The notes beneath the pieces are model-generated. The model saw nothing but the letters and a program-made list of their open reading frames with translations. It made no database searches and was not told the DNA's origin. From positions 1,786,001-1,850,000 of the forward strand of contig CAJNDS010002079.1 in NCBI GenBank assembly GCA_905221605.1: 64,000 nt of DNA, written 5' to 3'. A program made the translations under genes and the position numbers. The DNA is from Symbiodinium natans (lineage: Eukaryota > Sar > Dinophyceae > Suessiales > Symbiodiniaceae). The stretch's first letter is position 1, and each line of letters begins with the position of its first letter. Shown piece after piece: positions 50,478 through 60,079 of the stretch.

Positions 50478-50648
50478 CGGGTTTAGGGTTTGGGGTTTAG
50501 GGTTTAGGGTTTAGGGTGTGGGGTTTTAGGGTTTAGGGTTTAGGGTTCAGGGTTTCAGGGGTTCACGGTTTCAGGGGTTCAAGGGTTCAGGGGTTCAGGG
50601 GTTCAGGGGTTCAGGGGTTCAGGGGTTCAGGGGTTCAGGGGTTCAGTG
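50478..50648 (+). repeat. TTTAGGG array grading into TTCAGGGG 8-mers
   Basis: Canonical units to about 50550, then about eleven TTCAGGGG units (50563-50646). A third independent 8-mer block in the window. Confidence 0.95.
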
Positions 50649-50659
50649 TGTGTAGAGTG

Positions 50660-51250
50660 TACAGTTTTTCGGATGGTACACCTGAACCCTAAAAGCATAA
50701 GGTTTGGGCTCCGGAAGGGATGAACGTTTACGGGTCAGGGTTAAGGTTTGGGAGCTGCAGCAAGCAGGGGCACTAGCTTCGTTCAGTTTGCGTTGGCGAG
50801 GAGTTTGGGAGAAACTTGACGCCGGCATTTCTCTTTGGCTTGCGGTTGCATAGCAGACAGCGGGCTGCTGAAGTTCGTCTATGGAGTCATTGTTCGAGGA
50901 AAGGTGGCCAACAGCAACATGCAGACTCATAGTGTCGTGGCTGCTTTGTCTGCACTTGTGGCGTTCACATTTTGACCCACTTCATCAGGTTGACTCATAG
51001 TCAGGTGTCGGAATTCGGTGGTCAGCTACAGTTCGAAGCCACCGCCTGGACTGACGGTGTCTACTTTCGCTGCGAGTTACAGTGCTTATGCGACTGAGGC
51101 CTCAATACGTGATGCTGAAGCAGCAATTGCTCCTCGCACGTTGGGTCGTTCGGAGCAAACTGCTTTCGCACAAGCAGCAATGTCGCTGCAGCTGTCTGCA
51201 GCGTGGCTCCACTACCAAACATGCCTGCAATGATGCTTACAGTGCTTGAG
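50660..51250. other. telomere-free island of coding-like texture
   Basis: About 590 bp without arrays. A + frame at 51018-51233 (71 codons, alanine-rich, with EASIRDAEAAIAPRTLGRSE) and a minus frame at 50643-50930 (95 codons) are open. Neither has a domain I know, and both are short enough to occur by chance. Exon, pseudogene or nothing. Confidence 0.25.
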
Positions 51251-51293
51251 GTTTAGGGTGCGGCTTTAGGTTGTCCGGCTTCGGTGAAGCTAG

Positions 51294-51391
51294 GATGCCC
51301 GATAGTGTCCTCATTCCCTTGTTGAGGGGCTTAGGTTCCCTTATAAACCCCTTTACACCGAAAGGGCACTCTTTTTAATCCTAGGGCACTG
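51294..51391. mobile_element. family J element
   Basis: GATGCCCGATAGTGTCCTC, CATTCCCTTGTTGAGGGGCTT, GTTCCCTTATAAACCCCTTTA and AAGGGCACTCTTTTTAATCC align to 61008-61110. Confidence 0.7.
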
Positions 51392-52007
51392 AGTGGTTAG
51401 GGTATTTAAGGTACCAGGAACCAGGGTCTCATAGGACTCTACCTCGAACCCTTAAGGTTGTGTGTACCCTTTGGCTTGGAGACCCTCTTAAAGATCCTCT
51501 AAGGGAATATTCGGAATAAAGGGGTCACACTCGGAGTATACTAACGCAAGCTCTTGGGGTCCTTAGGGGTCCGAGTATGCTTCCTTGAGGGTCTCAACTT
51601 CAAGGTGCAGCCTCAAGTGCGTGCTGACACAATGGCATCAAATTCCACAGCCTGACCCCCTAGGCATACTTAGTATCCCGTATTCCCTTTAGTCAGCCCG
51701 ACTTATTAACCCTACTTCCTAAGTCAAAAGAGCTCTCAAGTAAAGGCCCAGTCCCGAACCTCACAACCTTAATAATGCCTAATCGCACATGAGATCCCGA
51801 AACCCCGAACCCTGAACCCACACCTCAACCCCCAACCACTTCGTCCCTAAAACCTGAACCTTAAACCTTGTACCCTACACCCTCAACCCTGGATTTCCAT
51901 GCCTAGGGACCCTCAACCCTACATGGTCACTTCTCTAAAGTATGGTCCCGTTGCCACGCCTTGTATTAGTGAGACCCAAAAGCGCCTCTCTCCCTCATTC
52001 CCGATCA
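51392..52007. other. mixed island, array-free
   Basis: Repeated AGGGTCTC/GGGTCC(T)TAGGGG words near 51430-51600 look like decayed foldback elements. No gene is recognised. Confidence 0.4.
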
Positions 52008-52110
52008 TCTAAGCGTAGTTACATGGTCCCTCGGTATGGCCCTTTAAAGGGGACCCTATATACCCTCATAAATCCCAAGGGCTCATACTTCAGAAGCCTC
52101 TAAGGGAGGT
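52008..52110. mobile_element. family K element (copy 2)
   Basis: TCTAAGCGTAGTTACATGGTC to CATACTTCAGAAGCCTCTAAG. Its right half inverted matches TTCTGAAGTATGGGCC at 59689. Confidence 0.6.
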
Positions 52111-52132
52111 AGGACCCGAATACGGGACCTTC

Positions 52133-52284
52133 TATTGCAGGTTCAGGGTACTTATCACCCAGTGACGTACAGGTGTAGTCATGACCCACTTCTTAAACCC
52201 CTGAAGTACCCGAATGGGGTTATAAGCTGGTTATAAGTACAGATATTATTGGGTTAAAGCACCATGAATCAGAACCGCCAAGTA
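52133..52284. mobile_element. family A element (copy 15)
   Basis: TATTGCAGGTTCAGGGTACTT to AGCACCATGAATCAGAACCGCCAAGTA. The right tip carries a small insertion. Confidence 0.7.
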
Positions 52285-52985
52285 GAATCCCCGACTATGC
52301 TCAGCTGATCTCCGTTTCAGGTCGAGACTGGCTGCCGCCTCCACGAGCTACGTAGCTGAGCGGCTACGCAGCTCCACGTAGGATTTGGGGTTCAGATGGT
52401 TTTCCTCGGCCCTAAGCCCTGAACCCTAAACCCTAAACCCTAAACCCTAAACCCTGAAACCTCAGCCGGTGGAGTGTTTGTTTATTTTCTGTTCAGGGCT
52501 CCGAGGGTTTGTGGCTTGGCTTGTAGGGCTTTCGGGCGGTTAGGGCTTGTAGGCTCTGAAGGTCCTTTGGACATTAGACATTTTCCTTTTTCGTTTTAAG
52601 AGGATCATATCCGGGAACATTTTTCAGAGGGCTTTAAGGGCAATCCTAGTAGGGTTTAGGGCTTACGGCCTTTAGAGCTGTGGGGATCTGGGGCTTATAG
52701 GGTTTAGGATTTAGGGCCTTTTGCTTGGCACTGCTTAGGGTTCTGTGGGTTTCCTGGGTTCAGGGCCAGGTAGATTACGCTTCAAACCTTTCTGAGATGG
52801 CACTCATCGGGGGTTTACCTTTGTGGAGGGTTTGGGGTACCCTATTCCCTAGGTCGGAATTCGTAAGCCCTAGAAACCCTAAACCCTATGCCCCCATGAA
52901 GTCAAGAAAAATGTATGGGACATATTACTTGTAGGAGTATATGAAGGGGAACACATAGCATCTTTAGGGGTCCACGACTCCCTTG
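52285..52985. other. mixed island
   Basis: CCCTAAA patch at 52420-52462. A 69-codon + frame (52725-52934) is unrecognised. Confidence 0.4.
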
Positions 52986-53005
52986 ACGTGAAGTTTCGAC
53001 TGCAG

Positions 53006-53085
53006 GGTGTTTAGGGTTTAGGGTTTAGGGCTAGGGTTTAGGGTTTGGGGTTTAGGGTTTGGGGTTTAGGCTTTAGGGTTTAGGA
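53006..53085 (+). repeat. TTTAGGG array
   Basis: About eleven units with TTTGGGG variants. Confidence 0.85.
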
Positions 53086-53189
53086 AGTCCCCGCCGAGCT
53101 CCCCAACACGGGGAGCTTGGCGCGCTTGACCTTCTGCCATCAAGGCGGCCCCTTTGGCCCTGGAAGGCCACAGAGAGTTGAGCTGAGGG

Positions 53190-53297
53190 TTTGTGGGGTT
53201 TAGGGTTTTTAGGGTTTAGGGTTTAGGGTTTAGGGTTTAGGGTTTGGGGTTTAGGGTTTAGGGTTTAGGGTTTAGGGTTTAGGGTTTAGGGTTTGGT
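53190..53297 (+). repeat. TTTAGGG array
   Basis: About fifteen units, one TTTGGGG. Confidence 0.95.
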
Positions 53298-53453
53298 TGG
53301 TAGGCGTAGGCCCACATTCCAACTTTTAGTGTTCAGGTTTCCGTATTTCCCCTTTTAAATCAATTTAAAGGGTACCCTTTTTTATCTTGGGTATAGTAGG
53401 GTTCAGGGTTTAGCAAAAGGCTTGGAACCTGTGAGCCTTCCCTTCCTCAAGCC

Positions 53454-53525
53454 CCCGCCCCCAAAAAAAAAAAAAAACAATAAATAAAAATAGAAAAGCA
53501 AGAAAACATAAGAAAATATAAAGAA
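53454..53525. repeat. poly(C)-poly(A) tract and A-rich run
   Basis: CCCCGCCCCC, A15, then AT-rich AAATAAAAATAGAAAAGC. Resembles 18609 and 45871. Confidence 0.8.
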
Positions 53526-53711
53526 GCTTGAACCCCGCAAAGGCAGCTCCTAAGCCCTATCAGAACTTTAAGCCCTAAAGCCCCCCGTCAATGCCCTGAG
53601 CCCGACAAGTCCCATAAACCTTGTGAGCCCTTGTGAGCCTTATAACAAGTATAAGCCGCATCATCCCTGCAAATAAGAAGAGTCCCCCTAATCTCCGAAA
53701 AGAGACAAAAC

Positions 53712-53770
53712 TCTAACCCTAAACCCTAAACCCTAAACCCTAAACCCTAAACCCTAAACCCTAAACCCTG
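53712..53770 (-). repeat. CCCTAAA array
   Basis: Eight perfect units. Confidence 0.95.
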
Positions 53771-53872
53771 AGAGACCTAAAGGCCTCAACTCTTTGAGGT
53801 CGCGGCCCGTGCAAGAAAGTTCCGAGAGCCTGCTTCGCAGTGAAGCCAAAGAGGGCACAAGAAACACGCTCA

Positions 53873-54036
53873 GGGCTTAGGGTGTAGGGTTTAGGGTTTA
53901 GAGTTTGGGTTTCGGGTTTAGGGTTTAGGGTTTAGGGCTTCGGGTTTAGGGTTTAGGGTTTCGGGTTTAGGGTTTAGGGTTTAGGGTTTGGGGTTTGGGG
54001 TTTAAGGGTTTAGGGTTTAGGGTTTAGGGTTTAGGG
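53873..54036 (+). repeat. TTTAGGG array with TTTCGGG units
   Basis: About 22 units; CGGGTTTAGGGTTTAGGG is duplicated with TTTCGGG at regular positions, indicating higher-order duplication. Confidence 0.9.
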
Positions 54037-54242
54037 GTCGCAGTTTGACAGCGGCAGGGCTTTATGCGCCCTAAGCCCAAAATGATAAGGTCTAGGGTTT
54101 GGGGCCTCGGGTCTAGGGTTTACGGTTTGGGCTTTCGGACAGTTTTGATTCAAGGTCCAAAAAACCTCAAGCCCCAACCACACTTGGACCCCCGACTGCG
54201 CCGTCTGACTCAATGCTCAGGAGGCTGACGGTTTGTACCAAT

Positions 54243-54482
54243 AATGCGGTTTAGGGTTTATATAGGGTTTAGGGTTAGGGTTTAGGGTTTAGGGTTTAGG
54301 GCTTAGGGCTTAGGGTTTAGTGTTTAGGGTTTAGGGTTCAGGGTTTAGGGTTTAGGGTTTGGGTTTAGGGTTTCGGGTTTAGGGTTTCGGGTTTCGGGTA
54401 TAGGGTTTACGGTTTTCGGTTTACGGTTTACGGTTTAGGGTTTAGGGCTTATAAGGTTTAGGGTTTAGGGTTTCCCTAAACC
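54243..54482. repeat. long TTTAGGG array ending in a head-to-head junction
   Basis: About 30 units including TTTACGG and TTTCGGG clusters. At 54471-54482 the array reads GGGTTTCCCTAAACCC, a strand switch. Confidence 0.85.
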
Positions 54483-54552
54483 CATGCACACTAAACCCTT
54501 GGAGCCTGAGACCCTAAACGACACGCAACCGCTGCATCCTCAGCACGCCGGC

Positions 54553-54646
54553 TCACCCTAAACCCTAAACCCTAAACCCTAAACCCTAAACCCTAAACCC
54601 TAAACCCTAAACCCTAAACCCTAAACCCTAAACCCTAAACCCTAAG
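54553..54646 (-). repeat. CCCTAAA array
   Basis: Thirteen perfect units. Confidence 0.97.
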
Positions 54647-54894
54647 CCGCATACCCCAAATCCCTTTGCTTGAGCCCTTCGTAGCGTCTCATCCTGGTGG
54701 CGCGCTGGGTTTCGGAGGCCTAAGGTCCAGGGTTTATTGTTAGAACTTCTGGAGCCGTTCGGGTTTTGGGGTTTGCAGGTTTCAGAGTGGCCTTCAGGGT
54801 TCTTGGGGTTTGTAAAGTTTTTTTTTCCCCGGGCACCCCCAAACTCCGCCAAAACCCAGGGAACGGCGTCAGCCCTCAACCCCTCACTCCGCAA

Positions 54895-55143
54895 CCCTAC
54901 CCCCTAAACCCCCTAAACCCTACAACATCTCCCCTAAACCCCTAAACCCCCAAACCCCCAAACCCCTGAACCCCCCAACCCGAACCCTATACACCCTAAA
55001 CGCCTAAACCCTAAACCCTAAACCCTAAACCCTAAACCCTAAACCCTAACCCTAAACCCTATATAAACCCTAAACCCTATATAAACCCTAACCCCTAAAC
55101 GCCTCAACCCCTAAACACCTAAGCTCTGAACCCTAAACACTCA
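54895..55143 (-). repeat. degenerate then canonical CCCTAAA array
   Basis: CCCCTAAAC-type entry; nine canonical units at 55005-55055; a duplicated CCCTATATAAACCCTAA block at 55057-55090. Confidence 0.85.
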
Positions 55144-56039
55144 ACCGCGGCATGACGTCCACTCCGCCTGACGAGGATGAGCTGTTGAGGCCACTGAGCG
55201 AAGCTTCTAAGGTCCTTTTTTGGGGTTTTTAGGGCCTTTAGGGTTTAGGGTCATAAGGTTCAGTGTTCTGTGTTCAGGGTCATACGGTTTAGGGACTAGG
55301 GTTTTAGGGTCTCGGGTTTTGGCTTTGCTGTAATGCCGCGGGGAACGAATGGCGTACGACTTGTGCTCTTTCGGGATGCCTGGGCCTAACTATGACGTCA
55401 GTATCACCTGATCAGAGATACCGTCAGAAACCGAAGCTCTAACCCCAAAACCCAAACCGCAAACCCCAGGCCCTTTATCAAGACTAAGGCCCAAATCCCA
55501 AACCCTAAACCCCAAGCGCCAGGAACTGCGCCTTTAAGGGCTAAAGTTCCACTGAGTCGTTTGGGCTGTAGGACTACTCAAAGCAATCGTTCGGCGTCGG
55601 CTTAAGGCAATGTTTCAGTCAACCTCGAACCACCCCATAGTGCATCCGTGCATCGGGTCTAGGTTTCAGGGGAGTCAAAAGCCTTGTGGCCCCTAAACCC
55701 CAAGCCCCGTGCCACATCATCTACACCCGGGCTACAGTTTCTTACCCCCCCGCCCCTCCCAAAAAAAAATCAAAGAAGCAAAAGCACCTAATATACCTAA
55801 GCCCTAAGTCCAACGCTTCCTTTCTCCTCTGCCAGGACCCCACCTACAGGAACCCATAAATGTGTCTTTAATGAATGGCCTGTATACCTCTTTGGCTATG
55901 CACGGCCCGAAGCCCTAAACCCACACCCCAAATACCCTCAATACCCGAGCCATTGTTCTAAGCGCCCCAAGGACCCATACCCCGAAATAGCCCGAGTACT
56001 CCTAAGACCCTCAATACCCTAACTACTCTAAACCCTAAA
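55144..56039. other. mixed island
   Basis: Nearly 900 bp with few telomeric words. Contains CGCCCCTCCC-A9 at 55749-55768. No gene is recognised. Confidence 0.4.
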
Positions 56040-56113
56040 TCCCAAACCCTAACTACCCTAACTACCCTAACTACCCTAACTACCCGAACTACCCTAACTA
56101 CCCTAACTACCCT
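56040..56113 (-). repeat. CCCTAACTA 9-mer tandem repeat
   Basis: Seven to eight units of CCCTAACTA with one CCCGAACTA. A telomere-derived variant homogenised at 9 bp. Confidence 0.9.
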
Positions 56114-56243
56114 TGAAACACCTCAATTGGCGAAGCTCTGGGCCAGCGCGAGGCGCGCCGTGTCCGAAGCTCCTGCGGCTATGAGATCCATCTACCGCCT
56201 GGAGGCAATCCTTTTGTACGGGCTCGCAAGGTGTCAGCGGGGG

Positions 56244-56297
56244 AGGTTTAGGGTTTAGGGTTTAGGGTTTAGGGTTTAGGGTTTAGGGTTTAGGTTT
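56244..56297 (+). repeat. TTTAGGG array
   Basis: Seven perfect units. A second patch with TTTCGGG/TTTTGGG variants lies at 56377-56427. Confidence 0.9.
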
Positions 56298-56535
56298 TAC
56301 GCTTCAAGGTTTGGTGGGATACTTGACTACAGCTTGTGACGGAGGGTATTCCATCCTCCGAGGGTTGCAGCCGTAAGGGTTTAGGGTTTAGGGTTTGGGG
56401 TTTCGGGTTTTGGGTTTCGGGTTTTGCGTTCCGAAGTATAATCCGCACCAGACGACTCGAAGGGCTAATATTCAACTAGGAGCCTTCAGGAAATTAAAAA
56501 AGGGTCCCCAAAACCCAAGGGTGCAACCTTAAGGG

Positions 56536-56616
56536 TCCCCTAAACCCTAAACCCTAAACCCTAAACCCTAAACCCTAAACCCTAAACCCTAAACCCTAAA
56601 CCCTAAACCCTAAACA
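56536..56616 (-). repeat. CCCTAAA array
   Basis: Eleven perfect units. Confidence 0.95.
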
Positions 56617-56714
56617 TAGAGTTCTGTTGATACCCATGCCGCAGCTGCAGCGTTTGGAGGCCGTGAGCCCGCGCAGGGTGGCCTGCCATGAAATGCCCAG
56701 GCTGTACAAAAGAG

Positions 56715-56796
56715 CCTAAACCCTAAACCCTAAACCCTAAACCCTAAACCCTAAACCCTAAACCCTAAACCCTAAACCCTAAACCCTAAACCCTAC
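56715..56796 (-). repeat. CCCTAAA array
   Basis: Eleven perfect units, separated from the previous array by a 100-bp GC-rich island. Confidence 0.95.
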
Positions 56797-56914
56797 GTGT
56801 AAGTCAGCATACTGGTGGGCAATAGGAAGGAGCACCGGGGCTTAATTCTATGCTTCCTCTTGCTGACACCTCATGGCCGGCCTTCTTGGAGGAGCAGTGC
56901 GGCGCTTTCTGAGC

Positions 56915-57085
56915 CTGGGATGCCCAGTAGTGCCCCTATTCCCTTTTTGGGGGGTTTAGGGTTTAGGGTTTAGGGTTTAGGGTTTAGGGTTTAGGGTTTA
57001 GGGTTTAGGGTTTAGGGTTTAGGGTTTAGGGTTTAGGGCCCTTTAAGCAAAAAAGGGGCGCCCTTTTAAAAGCCTAGGTTACTGT
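56915..57085. mobile_element. family J element split by a TTTAGGG array
   Basis: GGGATGCCCAGTAGTGCCCC and CTATTCCCTTTTTGGGG, then twelve perfect TTTAGGG units (56953-57038), then CCCTTTAAGCAAAAAAGGGG and CGCCCTTTTAAAAGCC. The copy at 61008 has the same flanks joined by TTTAAGGGTTCCCTTATAG. This is the clearest filled-versus-empty pair in the window. Confidence 0.88.
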
Positions 57086-57213
57086 GCAGCCTAGGAGCTG
57101 GGTAAGCGACAGCCACCTGGAACAGCCCATGCTGAAGTCGGCGGGAGATGGGGAGATGCATCGCATCTTTGCGGTATCGGGGGAAACGGTGGCCACGATA
57201 CCCCTGGAGCCCT

Positions 57214-57317
57214 GGGGACGAAATGAACCCTAAAATTGGGGTCATATACCCTCTACTACTTTGATTTCTGTTAAGGTAATATGAGCCCTAAACCCTTTTA
57301 GGGTTCATTTCGTCCCC
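57214..57317. mobile_element. palindromic element G
   Basis: GGGGACGAAATGAACCCTAAAA at the left is inverted as TTTTAGGGTTCATTTCGTCCCC at the right (22 bp perfect). 104 bp, one copy here. Confidence 0.85.
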
Positions 57318-57444
57318 AAGGAGAAGGCCATGGACGTGAGGTCCGCGAAGCAGTACCTTCAGGGCATCTGTGGCGAAGCTCGGTTCCGACTGCGGCTGCT
57401 CGGTGAGGGTGGCAACTTGCGCCTGACCTTGATTTGCAAGTTTT

Positions 57445-57526
57445 TTTTTAGGGTTTAGGGTTTAGGGTTTAGGGTTTAGGGTTTAGGGTTTAGGGTTTAG
57501 GGTTTAGGGTTTAGGGTTTAGGGTGT
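57445..57526 (+). repeat. TTTAGGG array, the last sizeable one
   Basis: Eleven perfect units after T9. To the right, arrays are rare and short. Confidence 0.95.
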
Positions 57527-57685
57527 GCCAGGGGAGGGCGCGCGCTCGGGTGTGAAACACCCCGGGCCGCGCGCTCGCGTTGCCCGTCAACCCACCCCGG
57601 CCACCCAAACTCTATTAGGGTTTAGGGTTTATGGAATTTATTTTCTTGTGCTCTGATGCTTGCTTTGATGTTTTTAAAGTTGCGC

Positions 57686-58690
57686 TGTTAGGGTTTAAGC
57701 TGGGGTTGGGGGTAGCCTCGGCCCTTTTCGGGCCTTCGGCGTGTCAGGGCCCATAGAGGCCCTTATTTATTTGAAGGTCAGGGAAACCCTTTGTGCCTGC
57801 TCCTGGATTCCCCTTCTTTAAGAGCCTCAAGCCTTTTGGTGGCTCTTGGGGCCTTTTGGGGGCTTCCTGGGGGCTTTCCTGGCCCTTCCGGGGTAAAACG
57901 AAGGAAAAAACCATCAATTTCAGTACCAAAAAATCGCATTTTTCATTGCGGGTACGGGCATCCTGGGGTCCCCCTTCTCTTAGGGGGCCTTTTGAAGCCT
58001 TTTGAAGCCTTTTGGTGGCTCTTGGCGTCTCTCGGGGCCTTGTTCGGACCTTCGGCGTGTCAGGGGCCGTAGAGGCTTTATTCATTTGAGGGTCAGGGAA
58101 CCTATTAAATTTTTTCGCAAATGAGTATTTCAATCGCTAGGGCTTAAGCTGGTGTTCGGGGTAGCCTCGGCCCTTTTCGGGCCTTCGGCACGCAAGGGCC
58201 CGTAGAGGCCCTTATTTGCTTGAAGGCCTTCGCAGGGTTTTGCGGTGTTAGGGTTTAAGCTGGGGTTCGGGGTAGCCTCGGCCCTTTTCGGGCCTTCGGC
58301 ACGCCCTTGCTGATTTGGGGGCTTCCTGGGGTTTTCCTGGTCTTTTGGGATGAAATGGAGGGGTGCCCAAATCAATTTCAGTACTAAAAAAAAACATTTT
58401 CATTGTGGGCAGGGGTGCCTAAAACCATCATTTTCAATATTCAAAAATCGCATTTTTCATTGTGGGCACGGACAAATCTTGCAAAACATCGCATTTTTCA
58501 TTGCGGGTACGGGCATCCTGGGGTCCCCCTTCTTTTAGGGGGCCTTTTGAAGCTTATGAAGCCTTTTGGTGGCTCTTGGCGCCTTCTTGGGGGCTTCCTG
58601 GGCTTTCCTGGCGCTTCTGGTGTAAAATGGAGAAGTGCGCAAAACCATCGATTCCAGATAAAAAAAATTTTCATTGATGGCACGGCCCTC
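57686..58690. repeat. mosaic of duplicated GC-rich modules
   Basis: Module 1 (GTAGCCTCGGCCCTTTTCGG, CCTTCGG, GTAGAGGCCCTTATT) occurs at about 57690, 58137 and 58247, partly at 58031. Module 2 (AAAATCGCATTTTTCATTGC, GGGTACGGGCATCCTGGGGT, AGCCTTTTGGTGGCTCTTGG) occurs at 57927 and 58484 with fragments at 58385, 58441 and 58660. Module 3 (GGGGGCTTCCTGGG, TTTCCTGG) occurs at 57858, 58320 and 58590. Several 60-174 codon frames (for example 57744-58133 minus, 58403-58927 plus) cross it with P/K/E/Q- or G/W-rich products. I recognise no protein. Confidence 0.8.
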
Positions 58691-59231
58691 TTCGCCTGGG
58701 CGCCCTTTGGCGCGGAGGGCCTTCCTCTAGCCCTGAACCCCAACCCTGACCCCGGGGCGGGTTCTCTTGGCAGGGCCCTTGCTTGGCGTGGGGGGTTGGG
58801 GCCCGGCTTTTGGTTGCGCGGGGCAGAAGAGCAACCAGCCTGCCTGGACCCCTCGCTAGCCTCCTGGTCCAGGAATCCAGCTACCAGGGGCCAGGGGGCC
58901 CGAGGGGGGGGGCCCGGCAAACCCTGAACCCAAAACCCTGAACCACCTCTGGAGGCAAAGGGTTACGATTTGGGGTTATACTTTAGCGACGCTAAGGCCA
59001 TCCCTTAGCCGAGTACTGACGTTGTCGTAAAAAAGGCCGGTGTCCGTTGGCCTGTCCAGGACAGACGGTGAGGCTTAACCCTTACCTTTCCGTTTCTCTT
59101 TTCGCTTGGGCGCTCGGGCTGTAAGGCCCTCGGCCGGGTCTGTCGCTCGACGGAAGCGACCCCTCACTTAGTTTAGGGTTTAGGGTTCTATGGGCCCTAA
59201 CCCCTATCTGAGCCCTGTTAAAGCCCAAAAA
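58691..59231. other. GC-rich island
   Basis: GGGCCC-rich to 58920, then array-free mixed sequence. CAGGACAG/CTGTCCAGG words near 59055 form a small hairpin. Nothing is recognised. Confidence 0.4.
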
Positions 59232-59379
59232 CATGTGGGGGTTTACGAAAATAAGGGATCCCTAATATAGACCCCCACAGAATAGGATCCCCTTTTTGGG
59301 GGTCGTTATTATTATTATAAGGGAATCCTACCATTTGGGGATCTATATTAGGGGTCCCTTGTGTTCGTAAACCCCTGTT
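59232..59379. mobile_element. family C foldback element (complete copy)
   Basis: ATGTGGGGGTTTACGAAAATA at the left and GTGTTCGTAAACCCCTGTTT at the right; inner arms CCCTAATATAGACCCC and GGGGATCTATATTAGGGG. Centre TTATTATTATTATAAGG. Fragments of its left arm occur at 25474 and 34253. Confidence 0.85.
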
Positions 59380-59631
59380 TGACTTTCGAGTGGGCGCCCA
59401 AAACCCACCTCAGGCACGATGACACGATCTTCTCCGCGCCGCTGGAGCTGCAGTTGGTGGTTCTGCCCCTCCTCTCCATCTCACAAGGCGAAGCAGATCA
59501 GTTAGCCGCTCAGCCTTTCTTGGTAGCCCCAGTAATGCACTTTTCCTTTTTTTTGGGGTCGTGCTTAAAAGTAACCCAGCCCAAAACAGGGCGCCCTTAT
59601 TTAGTATGGGGCTGTGCTGCAAGCTTTGGTT
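59380..59631. other. mixed island
   Basis: Opposed frames of 70 and 93 codons (59361-59642) are unrecognised. Confidence 0.35.
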
Positions 59632-59790
59632 CTCTAGAGTAGTTGTATGGGCCCTCTAAATATGGTCCCTTACCACTTTAACGTGTTCTGAAGTATGGGC
59701 CTTTGGGTTCTATAGGGTATGCAAGGGATCTATAAGGCGGTCCCCTTATGAGGTCCATACTACGGACTATGTAAGCTGCCCTAAGAGAGC
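59632..59790. mobile_element. family K foldback element (copy 3, longest)
   Basis: CTCTAGAGTAGTTGTATGGGC at the left; right end GGACTATGTAAGCTGCCCTAAGAGAG; inner CTAAATATGGTCCCTT against GAGGTCCATACTACGG. Arms are imperfect. Confidence 0.65.
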
Positions 59791-60079
59791 TTCTGTCCCA
59801 CGCCGGCAAATTCAAAAAATTAGGGGTACCTTAACGTAATGTAGTGGGATGTTTGTAATTTGGGCATATAAGGGGTAGGTAGGGGTATAGCCCCCTATGT
59901 TGGGAAATGCCAATCCCTTCTTGGTCCATTCCCCCCCACCCTTAGTCCCAGCAACTTCCAAAGGTGATAAGCCCTAAAGCAATAAGCAACAAGCAGTGAT
60001 CATAATATTAGATATAGATCAACTTAAGACACTTCAAAAAATGGCTGCTATGGCATATCAACGCATCGTTGCTTGCGAG
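59791..60079. other. mixed island
   Basis: Array-free; includes C9 tract 59930-59939. Unrecognised. Confidence 0.4.

Noticed and set aside
57744-58927. Proline-rich or G/W-rich protein genes (129, 140 and 174 codons)
   Set aside because: They lie on opposite strands of the same duplicated GC-rich modules, contain no domain, and their composition follows the nucleotide repeats.
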